Made by a program: the position numbers and the translations under genes. This document shows positions 14,446 to 22,553 of a stretch of DNA of 39,180 bases, piece by piece. Origin of the DNA: Ruminococcus sp. (GTDB taxonomy: Bacteria; Bacillota; Clostridia; Oscillospirales; Ruminococcaceae). The notes under the pieces were generated by a model. That model made no database searches. It was not told where the DNA came from and worked only from the letters and a program-made list of their open reading frames with translations. Position 1 is the stretch's first letter; each line of letters begins with the position of its first letter. The stretch lies in NCBI RefSeq assembly GCF_019417665.1, contig NZ_DXUU01000023.1, positions 1-39,180 of the forward strand, written 5' to 3'.

Positions 14446-15306
14446 ATGGCGTTAGAGGAGTTATTCAAAAATGTAACCAAACGGTTCAATGATGATACAC
14501 CGGAGGAGCACGAACCTACGTTTAAGTGCCCGCGCTGTCAGCAGTCTGTACCGGAAAGCCGGTTTCAGGAACTGAATAAGGTCTGCCCCAATTGTAATTA
14601 TCACGCACGGCTGACAGCAAACGAACGGCTGCGGCTGACGGTGGACAGCGGTTCGTTTGTGGAATATGATGCAGACATGCACAGTTCGGATCCGCTGAAT
14701 TTTCCGGGCTATGCCAAAAAGGTGGAGTCGCTTCAGATCATGACTGGTCTGCGGGATGCTGTCATCACCGGAGAATGCACGATCAAGGGTTCTCGTGCTG
14801 TGCTGATCATCATGGATTCTCATTTCATGATGGCGTCTATGGGCAGCGTTGTGGGCGAAAAGATCACACGTGCCTTTGAAACTGCTACGGAAAAGGGTCT
14901 GCCGGTAGTTGCTTTCACCGCATCTGGCGGCGCAAGAATGCAGGAGGGTATCTTATCACTCATGCAGATGGCAAAAACTTCTGGTGCAGTGGCACGGCAC
15001 AGTGAAGCAGGGCTGCTCTATCTGACCGTCATGACCGACCCCACCACAGGCGGCGTGACGGCATCCTTTGCGTCTCTGGGAGACATCATTCTGGCAGAGC
15101 CGAAGGTGCTCATCGGCTTTGCCGGACGGCGTGTCATTGAGGGAACCATTCGCCAGCGGCTGCCCGACAATTTCCAGCTGGCGGAATTTTTGCAGGAAAA
15201 GGGCTTTGTGGATATGATCGTGGAACGCCGCACCATGCGCAGTACGCTGTCACATCTGCTGAAGCTTCACGGCTATGACAAAGAAAACGGATCAGGAGGT
15301 GCGTGA
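14446..15306 (+). CDS. accD: Acetyl-CoA carboxylase carboxyltransferase subunit beta
   Basis: The 286-aa subunit carries the N-terminal Cys4 zinc ribbon (CPRC...CPNC at about 28-51) and the crotonase-like carboxyltransferase fold with SGGARMQEG. With AccA it transfers the carboxyl from biotin to acetyl-CoA, making malonyl-CoA. The SD before the ATG at 14446 is weak (AGTAGGG, rather distant). accA starts two bases after the stop. Confidence 0.95.
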   Translation: MALEELFKNVTKRFNDDTPEEHEPTFKCPRCQQSVPESRFQELNKVCPNCNYHARLTANERLRLTVDSGSFVEYDADMHSSDPLNFPGYAKKVESLQIMTGLRDAVITGECTIKGSRAVLIIMDSHFMMASMGSVVGEKITRAFETATEKGLPVVAFTASGGARMQEGILSLMQMAKTSGAVARHSEAGLLYLTVMTDPTTGGVTASFASLGDIILAEPKVLIGFAGRRVIEGTIRQRLPDNFQLAEFLQEKGFVDMIVERRTMRSTLSHLLKLHGYDKENGSGGA

Positions 15307-15308
15307 AA

Positions 15309-16127
15309 ATGGAACAGGAACAGCAGCGGCGCACGGCGTGGGAACGCCAGCTTTTGATCCGTGACAAAAACCGTCCCACTGTCCGGGATTATATCCCCCG
15401 TATCTTCACGGATTTCTATGAACTCCACGGCGATCGGGGCTATGGGGATGACGGTGCTATTATTGGCGGCATCGGTCGTCTGAACGGCGTACCGGTGACG
15501 GTTCTGGCACAAGTGAAGGGACGCAATCTCAAGGAGAACAAAGCGTCCAATTTCTCTATGCCCCATCCGGAGGGATACCGCAAGGCACTTCGTCTGGCAC
15601 ATCAGGCGGAGAAATTTCATCGCCCAGTCATCTGTCTTATTGACACCCCCGGTGCATTCTGTGGGGTAGAGGCAGAAGAACGGGGACAGGGCGAGGCGAT
15701 CGCCCGGAATATTGCGGAATTTATGATGCTGAAAACCCCGGTGATCGCCGTGGTATTGGGCGAAGCCGCAAGCGGCGGTGCATTGGCACTGGGTGTGTGC
15801 GATGCTATGGGAATGCTGGAAAATTCGCTGTATACCGTCATTTCTCCCAGAGGTGCAGCGTCTATTCTCTGGAAGGACGCTTCACGGGAACAGGATGCCT
15901 GCGAGGTGATGCAGATCACTGCTGAGGATATGCTGCGGTTCGGGGTGGCAGAAGCTATCATTCCCGAGCCTGAGGGCGGTGCGCAGAACGATATAGACAA
16001 AATTTCCGGAAATATCAAGGAATATTTGGTGAAAACGATAGCAGAAAAATTACAAAAAGATATTGACGTTTTGCAAAAAGAACGGTATACTAAGTTTAGG
16101 AAAATCGGCGTGTTCCAGGAAAACTAA
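15309..16127 (+). CDS. accA: Acetyl-CoA carboxylase carboxyltransferase subunit alpha
   Basis: The 272-aa partner of AccD has the HGDRGYGDDGAIIGG segment and the oxyanion-hole glycines in GEAASGGALALG. The ATG at 15309 is chosen because AGGAGG at 15294-15299 lies 9 bases upstream; a GTG at 15303 would be only 3 bases away. The last 65 bases of the gene contain a full promoter for acpP. Confidence 0.95.
   Translation: MEQEQQRRTAWERQLLIRDKNRPTVRDYIPRIFTDFYELHGDRGYGDDGAIIGGIGRLNGVPVTVLAQVKGRNLKENKASNFSMPHPEGYRKALRLAHQAEKFHRPVICLIDTPGAFCGVEAEERGQGEAIARNIAEFMMLKTPVIAVVLGEAASGGALALGVCDAMGMLENSLYTVISPRGAASILWKDASREQDACEVMQITAEDMLRFGVAEAIIPEPEGGAQNDIDKISGNIKEYLVKTIAEKLQKDIDVLQKERYTKFRKIGVFQEN
16063..16091 (+). 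promoter_or_regulatory. Internal promoter for acpP within accA
   Basis: TTGACG at 16063-16068, 17 bases, TATACT at 16086-16091. The spacer starts with TTTTGCAAAAA, resembling the sites in the fabH and fabD control region. It would allow acpP to be expressed more strongly than the enzymes. Confidence 0.75.
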
Positions 16128-16208
16128 GAAATGCGTTGATTTTTGGGAGAAATTCCCGTGACGCCGCCTCGTTTTGAGGTGCAACATCAATTTTTGGAGG
16201 AAGAAAAA

Positions 16209-16451
16209 ATGGCAAAAGAAGAAATTTTTGAGAAGCTGAAGGATCTGGTTGTAGATCAGCTGGGCGTGGATGAAGACGAAGTAACTGCGGAAGCAAACAT
16301 TCAGGATGATCTGGGTGCAGATTCTTTGGACGTTGTAGATCTGGTAATGTCTGTAGAAGAAGAGTTTGGCGTGAAGATCGCAGACGAAGAACTGGAAGGC
16401 ATCAAGACTGTTGGCGATATCGTGGACTATGTTGAAGAGAACAAGGACTAA
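16209..16451 (+). CDS. acpP: Acyl carrier protein
   Basis: The 80-aa acidic helical protein carries the growing acyl chain. The phosphopantetheine attachment serine is S39 in GADSLDVVDLVM. The ATG at 16209 follows TTGGAGGAAG. It is the last gene of the fab operon, and an internal promoter and a following terminator bracket it. Confidence 0.96.
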   Translation: MAKEEIFEKLKDLVVDQLGVDEDEVTAEANIQDDLGADSLDVVDLVMSVEEEFGVKIADEELEGIKTVGDIVDYVEENKD

Positions 16452-16482
16452 TCCGCTTTGACTTTTCGAAAAGTAAAACAAA

Positions 16483-16516
16483 AACCGGGGATACATTTGC
16501 GTGTCCTCGGTTTTTT
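16483..16516 (+). terminator. Terminator of the fab operon
   Basis: AACCGGGGATAC pairs with GTGTCCTCGGTT around ATTTGC, followed by TTTT. It lies about 30 bases after acpP. The stretch 16517-16649 beyond it shows no gene. Confidence 0.9.
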
Positions 16517-16649
16517 GCGTTTGGAGAGTCATGCAGAATGTGCCTGGATTGTCAAAACTTTCATTCGCAATTTTTATCTATCAGTGTTTCGAAGATTTGT
16601 ATAATATCCCTTATCCCGGGCTGCACCGTCGAAGAAACCACCAAAAACA

Positions 16650-16678
16650 TTGACTTTTTCCAAAAAATCGGTTATAAT
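16650..16678 (+). promoter_or_regulatory. Sigma-A promoter of the glycan-export locus
   Basis: TTGACT at 16650-16655, 17 bases, TATAAT at 16673-16678, about 95 bases before the permease gene. Confidence 0.85.
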
Positions 16679-16773
16679 AAAATATACGTGTATTGTGTGA
16701 CAGGAATTGCAAAAGGCAGGGCAGCAGTTCTGCATTTCTTCCTGTTCAAATCTAAAACAGACAGGACAATGCT

Positions 16774-17550
16774 ATGAAATTATGCAAAGAAATTTATCAG
16801 TATCGCCAGATGATCTTCAGTCTGGTGAAAAAAGACCTGCGGGGCAGGTATAAAGGCTCTGTCCTCGGCTTTCTCTGGACATTTATCAACCCATTGATGC
16901 AGCTGGTGGTCTATACCTTCGTGTTCACCTATATTATGAAGGCAGGCATCGATAAGTATTATCTCTACCTGTTTGTGGCGCTGATCCCGTGGATTTTCTT
17001 TTCCTCCGCTATTACCGGCGGCTCTAGTTCTATCGTTGCACAAAAAGACCTGGTGAAAAAAATCTATTTTCCCCGTGAGGTCATCCCCATTTCCTATGTG
17101 ACCAGCTGCTTTGTGAATATGCTTCTGTGTTTCTGTATTATTTTTCCGGTCATGGTGATCGCTGGAGTACCTCTTAATCCTCTAGCGCTTTTATGTCTGC
17201 CGGTGATTATGATCGTGGAATATTTTCTTGCTCTGGGTATGGCGATGCTCTCTTCGGCGATTACGGTGTATTTCCGGGATCTGGAGCATATTTTAGGCAT
17301 TATCACTATGATCTGGATGTACATGACGCCTATTTTTTATTCTATTGATATGATCCCGGAAAAGCTGCGCTTTGTGTATCATATCAATCCCATGTCCTCT
17401 GTCATCAGCTGCTATCGGGATGTGCTGTATTATTCCAGAGTACCGGATCTGTCCAGTCTGTTGGAGGCTGTGGTGCTGGGGGCAATATTCCTGGTGCTGG
17501 GAACGGTAATATTCGGGAAACTGAAAAAAAGTTTTGCGGAGGAATTGTAA
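16774..17550 (+). CDS. ABC-2 type polysaccharide export permease (Wzm/TagG-like)
   Basis: The 258-aa membrane protein has about six hydrophobic segments and the ABC-2 N-terminal amphipathic motif (LVKKDLRGRYKGSVLG) followed by FLWTFINPLMQLVVY. This combination is typical of Wzm, TagG and RfbA permeases that flip undecaprenyl-linked glycans or teichoic acids. The stop is immediately followed by the ATPase start, so the pair forms the exporter. The methyltransferase and glycosyltransferases downstream indicate that the substrate is a surface glycan. Confidence 0.92.
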   Translation: MKLCKEIYQYRQMIFSLVKKDLRGRYKGSVLGFLWTFINPLMQLVVYTFVFTYIMKAGIDKYYLYLFVALIPWIFFSSAITGGSSSIVAQKDLVKKIYFPREVIPISYVTSCFVNMLLCFCIIFPVMVIAGVPLNPLALLCLPVIMIVEYFLALGMAMLSSAITVYFRDLEHILGIITMIWMYMTPIFYSIDMIPEKLRFVYHINPMSSVISCYRDVLYYSRVPDLSSLLEAVVLGAIFLVLGTVIFGKLKKSFAEEL

Positions 17551-18804
17551 ATGGGGACAGACATGAAACAGGATGACGTCATTGTCGTTGACAATGTGAA
17601 AAAACAATTCAAGGTCTATCTGGACAAGGGGCAGAGCTTCAAGGAACGGCTTCTGTTCCGGAACCGCCGGCGCCATGAGGAACGGCAGGTGCTGCGGGGG
17701 ATCTCCTTTACGGTAAAGCGTGGGGAGGCAGTGGGACTCATCGGCCATAACGGCTGCGGCAAAAGTACCACCCTGAAGTTGTTGACCCGGATTCTCTATC
17801 CAGACAGCGGCAGCATCCAGATCCAGGGACGGGTCTCCAGCCTCATTGAACTGGGCGCTGGCTTTCACCCGGATATGAGCGGACGGGAAAATATCTATAC
17901 CAATGCGTCCATTTTCGGACTGACTAAAAAAGAGATCGACCAGCGGCTTCAGACCATTATTGATTTTTCCGAACTGGAGGAGTTTATTGACAATCCGGTG
18001 CGTACCTATTCTTCTGGAATGTACATGCGCCTTGCGTTTTCCGTTGCTATCAATGTGGATGCAGATGTACTGCTCATTGATGAGATCCTCGGCGTGGGCG
18101 ACGCCAATTTTCAGGCAAAATGTTTCAATAAACTTCGGGAGATCAAGGCACGTGGAACGACCATTGTCATTGTGTCCCACTCTCTGGGACAGATCGAACA
18201 GATCTGCGAGCGTTCTATCTGGATTCATGATGGACTCATTCGTGCCGAAGGTCCGGCACGGGATGTCGATCTGGAATATATGGAATTCATGGGCGAGAAG
18301 ATGCAGGAAACTGCCAAAAAGGAATTGGAGCGCAAACAGCAGGAAACGGATACAGCGGTGGAAACGGCTGAGCAGGAGAAAAACCGCTGGGGAAACGGCA
18401 AGGCACGCATCCGGCAGATCCAGGTTTGTGATGGAGAAGGCGCAGAACAGCGTGTGTTCCAGACTGGCGAACAGGTGCAGATCCGGGTGCAGTATCACGT
18501 GGAAGAACCGGTGGAGGATGCCGTGTTTGGCATCGGTGTGTTCCGTCAGGACGGTGTACAATGCTATGGTACGAACACACGCATTGACAAGCTGCCGCCT
18601 TTTGATCTCACCCAGGATGGTACAGCGGAATTGCAGATGGAGACCTTGCAGCTGCTGCCGGGCACGTATACACTGGATCTGGCAATCGAATCCGGAGACG
18701 GTGTGCCGGTGGATTATTTTAAAGAAGCCGTGACCATTCAGATGACGGCTTCAGTGGGAGATGTGGGTGTCATGCGGATTCCCCATCAGTGGAAGATCAT
18801 CTGA
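17551..18804 (+). CDS. ABC transporter ATPase with C-terminal glycan-binding (Wzt-like) domain
   Basis: In the 417-aa protein, residues 1-245 form the nucleotide-binding domain with Walker A GHNGCGKST (65-73), signature YSSGMYMRLAF, Walker B VLLIDEILGVGD and the switch histidine in VSHS. A charged linker (about 250-280) leads to a C-terminal beta-rich domain (about 285-417). In Wzt of O9a-type O-antigen systems that domain recognises the modified non-reducing end of the finished chain. Teichoic-acid TagH lacks this type of domain. The next gene, a methyltransferase, could make such a cap. The start ATG abuts the permease stop. Confidence 0.9.
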   Translation: MGTDMKQDDVIVVDNVKKQFKVYLDKGQSFKERLLFRNRRRHEERQVLRGISFTVKRGEAVGLIGHNGCGKSTTLKLLTRILYPDSGSIQIQGRVSSLIELGAGFHPDMSGRENIYTNASIFGLTKKEIDQRLQTIIDFSELEEFIDNPVRTYSSGMYMRLAFSVAINVDADVLLIDEILGVGDANFQAKCFNKLREIKARGTTIVIVSHSLGQIEQICERSIWIHDGLIRAEGPARDVDLEYMEFMGEKMQETAKKELERKQQETDTAVETAEQEKNRWGNGKARIRQIQVCDGEGAEQRVFQTGEQVQIRVQYHVEEPVEDAVFGIGVFRQDGVQCYGTNTRIDKLPPFDLTQDGTAELQMETLQLLPGTYTLDLAIESGDGVPVDYFKEAVTIQMTASVGDVGVMRIPHQWKII

Positions 18805-18917
18805 GAGTCTGCTTTATAACTTTTTCTGCGTAGATTTTTAACGTAGAAAGCAACAAAATTCACCAAAAAGATGCGTGGGAAAAGATATGAAACAGGCTCT
18901 GGTGGAAAGGATGGGAC

Positions 18918-19976
18918 ATGGAGAATTTCGAGCAAATATGGCAGAATATGCAGCAGCAAAAGGGCATAAAGGGCTGGATGAAACGAAAGCTGTTCGGCTG
19001 GTTGGTACGGGATCTTGTGCAGGCACAGCAGAAGCAGACAGAGCAAATGGCAGATATGCAGAAGCAGATTGACGATATGCAGAAGCTTTGGAGATTATCT
19101 CAGAAACACGAGCAGCTGCGGCAGGATCTTGAACAGGCATGTGTGAATCTGCGGAACAACAACGCACAGTTGTCCACGCTTCAGAGCAATCTGGATTGTT
19201 TGAAAGTGCAGCTTCGGCAGATGCAACGGCATATGCCAAAGACAGCGGATACTGTACCAGCGGAAACGACTGGGGCGGCACAGAATACATCGGCTATGCC
19301 AGCGCAGACCTATGACACCATTGAATATTTTGACTTCGAGAATCACTTCCGTGGCCCTATGGAACAGATCAAGAATGCACAGCGGCAGTACCTGCCTTAT
19401 TTCACTGGAAAGCAGCATGTATTGGATCTGGGCTGCGGCAGAGGAGAATTTCTCTCCCTCATGCAGGAGCAGGGCATCCCGGCAGTGGGTGTAGATGTCT
19501 ACGAGCCATATGTGGAGTATTGCACGATGCAGGGGCTGAAAGCTGTCTGCGGAGACGGTGTGACATATCTTTCGAAGATGGACAAGGCAGACGGCATTTT
19601 CGTGGGACAGGTGGTAGAGCATCTGACGCCGGAGCAGATCATGACCCTTTGCCGCACTGCCTATGAAAAATTGGAGGACGGAGGCTGTCTGGTTGTGGAA
19701 ACGCCCAATCCTACGTCCCTGTCTATCTATACCAATGCGTTTTACATTGACCCGTCTCATGTGAAGCCAGTGCATCCTCTGACCATGCAGTATTATCTGG
19801 AAAAGGCAGGTTTCACTAAGACGGAGATCATTTATACAGAAAGCAGCCGCCCGGCGCAGACCATTCCGGAACTGCGTTGTTCAGGAGAAAACGTGGCGGA
19901 ATTCAACGCTGCCATGCAGGAGACAGCAAAAATGTTGTACGGCAGCCAGGATTATGCCATTGTTGCTGTGAAATAA
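18918..19976 (+). CDS. Coiled-coil SAM-dependent methyltransferase (glycan-capping candidate)
   Basis: In the 352-aa protein, residues 33-105 are heptad-rich and rich in Q, E, K and L (coiled coil). After a linker, a class I methyltransferase domain starts with motif I VLDLGCGRGEF (168-178) and continues with VGVDVYEPYVEY and a GQVVEHLTPEQ segment. The fold suggests methyl transfer to a sugar. Together with the Wzt-like ATPase this recalls WbdD, where a coiled coil sets chain length and methylation stops polymerisation, but there the coiled coil is C-terminal and a kinase is also present. The function here is inferred. The ATG at 18918 follows GGAAAGG; the 113 bases before it hold no gene. 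Confidence 0.85.
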   Translation: MENFEQIWQNMQQQKGIKGWMKRKLFGWLVRDLVQAQQKQTEQMADMQKQIDDMQKLWRLSQKHEQLRQDLEQACVNLRNNNAQLSTLQSNLDCLKVQLRQMQRHMPKTADTVPAETTGAAQNTSAMPAQTYDTIEYFDFENHFRGPMEQIKNAQRQYLPYFTGKQHVLDLGCGRGEFLSLMQEQGIPAVGVDVYEPYVEYCTMQGLKAVCGDGVTYLSKMDKADGIFVGQVVEHLTPEQIMTLCRTAYEKLEDGGCLVVETPNPTSLSIYTNAFYIDPSHVKPVHPLTMQYYLEKAGFTKTEIIYTESSRPAQTIPELRCSGENVAEFNAAMQETAKMLYGSQDYAIVAVK

Positions 19977-19980
19977 AGTG

Positions 19981-20100
19981 AATGAGGAATTCGGGGTTAG
20001 GAATGAAGGAAATTCGTTTCGCTCACGATTGAAAAAGTATCGTCATAGGCGGTGCTGATGTTGCATACCTCGTTCCGATTGCAGAGAAATCCATATTTAG
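19981..20100. repeat. Decayed MITE-like element
   Basis: AATGAGGAATTCGGGGTTAG followed by GAATGAAGG resembles the left end of the element at 8719. TTTCGCTCACGATTGAAAAA corresponds loosely to its next block. The right end is unclear. It lies between the methyltransferase and the coiled-coil protein gene, with no ORF. Confidence 0.4.
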
Positions 20101-20118
20101 GAAAGGATTGGAGTTTTT

Positions 20119-20628
20119 ATGGAGAATCAGACGAATTCGTCCATTAATGTATCAGAGATCATGGAGGGCATTCGTGCAGAGATCAAAGAAAAGGGATATA
20201 GCAGTGAGATGCTGTCCTTTGCTGATGTACCCGGCGATGCTGACAGCGGAGACTATTCCGAGCGGTTCGATGCGGACATGCTTCACGGCAATGTGCAGTA
20301 TGTCAATGCAAATCACCGTGTAGATCCCTATCGTCCCCTGTCGGGCAATCCCATCGGGGTCTTTTTCAAGAAAGTCATCCGCAAGCTGGTCAGCTTCTAT
20401 GTGGAACCCTATGCCGCAGAACAGAGCAGTTTAAATGCCAATATTGCTCAGGCACAGTCTCAGATAGAGCTGTATATCCAGGAGTCCCGGATGCACAGCA
20501 CAAAGGCATTGTTGGAACGAATCGAAGCACTGGAATTGCAGCAGAAGAACTCCAGGATCGCGATGGAACAGATGCAGGCGCAGATCGCACAGCTTCAGGC
20601 GAAGCTGGAGCAGGAGGGGACACGATGA
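20119..20628 (+). CDS. Coiled-coil protein of the glycan locus, function unknown
   Basis: The 169-aa protein has no catalytic domain that I recognise. Residues 1-70 are acidic. A middle segment, NPIGVFFKKVIRKLVSFYVE (about 77-96), is amphipathic and basic and could lie on the membrane. Residues 100-165 form a long Q/E/A-rich coiled coil. Similar membrane-helix-plus-coil segments occur attached to methyltransferases in clostridial glycan loci (from memory), so this may be a detached scaffold or length-control part working with the previous gene. The ATG follows GGAAAGGATTGGAG, and the stop overlaps the next gene by four bases (ATGA). Confidence 0.75.
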   Translation: MENQTNSSINVSEIMEGIRAEIKEKGYSSEMLSFADVPGDADSGDYSERFDADMLHGNVQYVNANHRVDPYRPLSGNPIGVFFKKVIRKLVSFYVEPYAAEQSSLNANIAQAQSQIELYIQESRMHSTKALLERIEALELQQKNSRIAMEQMQAQIAQLQAKLEQEGTR

Positions 20629-21737
20629 AGGTGATCCAGCTGCTGCCCACCATGGGCATGGGGGACGCCATCGGAAACGATGTACTGGCGCTGTCCAAGG
20701 TGCTCCGGGATATGGGCTTTCAGACCGGGATCTATGCGGAAACCGTTGACCGCCGGCTGCCGGAGGGCACAGCTCAGACCGTGGACAAAATGCCCCGGTT
20801 CTCCGGGGAGGATGTGATCCTCTATCACAAATCCACGGGAACGGATCTGAGTTTTTCTCTGGAACAGTACGCCTGTCGGAAGCTGATGATTTTCCATAAT
20901 ATCACGCCGCCCCGGTATTTTAAGGGGTATAATGACACTCTGACAGAGATCTCTGAGTACGGGATGCGTGGACTGTGTCACCTTGCAGACAAGGTGGACT
21001 ACTGCATGGCGGATTCCGCCTATAATGCGTCAGTACTCCGGGAACTGAACTACCGCTGTCCCATTGTGGTGCGGCCCATTCTCATTCCCTTTTCGGACTA
21101 TGCCAAGACACCTGACCCGGAGGTCATGGCGCACTATGAGAACGACGGCTATACGAACTTTGTTTTTGTGGGCAGAATTGCGCCCAATAAGAAGCAGGAG
21201 GATGTCATCCGGGCATTTTACTGCTATAAAAAATACTGTAATCCCAAGTCACGGCTGTTTCTGGTTGGTTCTTATACGGGCATGGAACGGTATTATCACC
21301 GCCTGCGCCGCTATGTAGGTGCGCTGGAACTGGACAATGTGGTGTTCACCGGGCATATTCCCTTTGCGCAGATCCTGGCATATTATCACCTGGCAGATCT
21401 GTTTCTGTGTATGAGTGAGCACGAGGGATTCTGCGTGCCTCTGGTTGAGGCAATGTACTTCGGGATTCCTATTCTGGCATATGATTCGTCAGCCATTTCC
21501 GATACCCTGGGCGGCAGCGGTGTGCTGCTCCAGAGTAATGATCCCATGGAGGCAGCTCTTATGGCAGACCGTGTCATCCGGAATCGGGATCTGCGCCGGG
21601 AGATCGTGGCAGGACAGCGCAGACGCCAGCAGGACTTTGCCTATGGGGAGATCCGGAAGCTGTTTGAACAGCAGATCCGGGAGTTTCTGGAAAAGGTGCC
21701 GCCGTGTGCGAAGAAGAAGTCCAGAAAGCGTAAATAA
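20625..21737 (+). CDS. GT4-family glycosyltransferase
   Basis: The 370-aa GT-B enzyme has an N-terminal acceptor domain beginning KVIQLLPTMGMGDAIGND and the C-terminal domain FVFVGRIAPNKKQEDVIRAF. The nucleotide-sugar E-x7-E motif is in HEGFCVPLVEAMYFGIPIL. It probably adds a hexose from a nucleotide sugar to a lipid-linked glycan on the cytoplasmic face. The sugar cannot be read from the sequence. It is translationally coupled to the coiled-coil gene; the C-terminus is basic (KKKSRKRK). Confidence 0.9.
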   Translation: MKVIQLLPTMGMGDAIGNDVLALSKVLRDMGFQTGIYAETVDRRLPEGTAQTVDKMPRFSGEDVILYHKSTGTDLSFSLEQYACRKLMIFHNITPPRYFKGYNDTLTEISEYGMRGLCHLADKVDYCMADSAYNASVLRELNYRCPIVVRPILIPFSDYAKTPDPEVMAHYENDGYTNFVFVGRIAPNKKQEDVIRAFYCYKKYCNPKSRLFLVGSYTGMERYYHRLRRYVGALELDNVVFTGHIPFAQILAYYHLADLFLCMSEHEGFCVPLVEAMYFGIPILAYDSSAISDTLGGSGVLLQSNDPMEAALMADRVIRNRDLRREIVAGQRRRQQDFAYGEIRKLFEQQIREFLEKVPPCAKKKSRKRK

Positions 21738-21827
21738 GCGATGTTCAGAAGAAAATAGGGCAACATTTTACACCTTTGCGGTATACTATATGTGGAGGTG
21801 TGCGTCATGGAAAAGGAGGAACGGCAT

Positions 21828-21995
21828 ATGTTTGATATTATGGCAAAACCGGTGCAAAATGTCATTTTTGTACGGGAAGAAAAAGCAGAAGAATTTTTGC
21901 AGCAAAAAGCAGATGCAGAAATGAAAAAAAAGATTCTTTTCCGGGCGAAAAAAATCCAGGAGCAGATGGCGCAAAGTGAAAATGAAAAAAAGTAA
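21828..21995 (+). CDS. Small protein paired with GNAT enzyme (possible antitoxin)
   Basis: The 55-aa protein begins MFDIMAKPVQNVIFVREEKA and ends in a highly charged helix rich in K, E and Q. The ATG at 21828 has AAAGGAGGA eight bases upstream; an in-frame ATG at 21807 (GGAGGTG upstream) is also possible. A TATACT at 21782-21787 may be a -10 with a weak -35. It overlaps the acetyltransferase gene by 14 bases. Its size, charge and coupling resemble an antitoxin, but it has no recognisable ribbon-helix-helix motif. Confidence 0.6.
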   Translation: MFDIMAKPVQNVIFVREEKAEEFLQQKADAEMKKKILFRAKKIQEQMAQSENEKK

Positions 21996-22527
21996 TCTCT
22001 ATGGAGAAACGATTGCACTTTGCAAACCCGTGCGTCTAAGTGAACTCAGTGCAGAAGAGATGCGATCCTTTCATTGCGGCAATGATGTGATCGACGAATA
22101 TATCAAGGAACATGCACACAAAGACGCACAGGCTGTTACATTTGCCATTCGGGATAAAGCTGATGGTTCTGTGATCTGTTGTTATTCGCTGAGCTGTTCG
22201 GGGTTCGTGGTGGAAAGTCATCATCATTTTACAATTTATCCGGCAGTGGAAATTAAGATGTTTGCAATGGATACAGCATATCAACATGTGCCTTATTCAT
22301 CCCATCAAGATGATGGGACACTGAGTGATTTTCTGTTTGGCAGTGTTATTTCCCGTATTTATGAGTTTACAGAAAAAGAGTGCGGTGCAGATCACATTAT
22401 TCTTTACGCCGTACTCAAAGCAGAAAATTTTTATCTCAAAAATGGATTTTCAAGATTTGAAGAATTTATGCTGCAATCCAAGTCCAGATTTTTAGATGGG
22501 TGTATTCCCATGTACATGAGTCTGTAA
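21982..22527 (+). CDS. GNAT-family N-acetyltransferase (toxin-like)
   Basis: The 181-aa protein has an N-terminal segment, FHCGNDVIDEYIKEHAHKDA, that resembles TacT/AtaT-type toxins (F-x-C-G-x5-L/I-x-x-Y/F). The C-terminal GNAT motif is AENFYLKNGFSRFEEF. The usual acetyl-CoA loop (R/Q-x-x-G-x-G/A) is not obvious around 110-125. TacT-type enzymes acetylate aminoacyl-tRNA; the substrate here is unknown. The start at ATG 21982 (or GTG 21976) is inside the preceding gene. The surrounding 0.8 kb is more AT-rich than the glycosyltransferase genes, suggesting insertion into the locus. Confidence 0.8.
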   Translation: MKKSNLYGETIALCKPVRLSELSAEEMRSFHCGNDVIDEYIKEHAHKDAQAVTFAIRDKADGSVICCYSLSCSGFVVESHHHFTIYPAVEIKMFAMDTAYQHVPYSSHQDDGTLSDFLFGSVISRIYEFTEKECGADHIILYAVLKAENFYLKNGFSRFEEFMLQSKSRFLDGCIPMYMSL

Positions 22528-22553
22528 TGCAATTAAGGGTGGAGATTTGAAAC

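Noticed and set aside
18875..19072. Alternative 65-aa frame overlapping the methyltransferase start
   Set aside because: It is out of frame with the coiled-coil methyltransferase, which has the better SD and a recognisable domain; it shows no features of its own.
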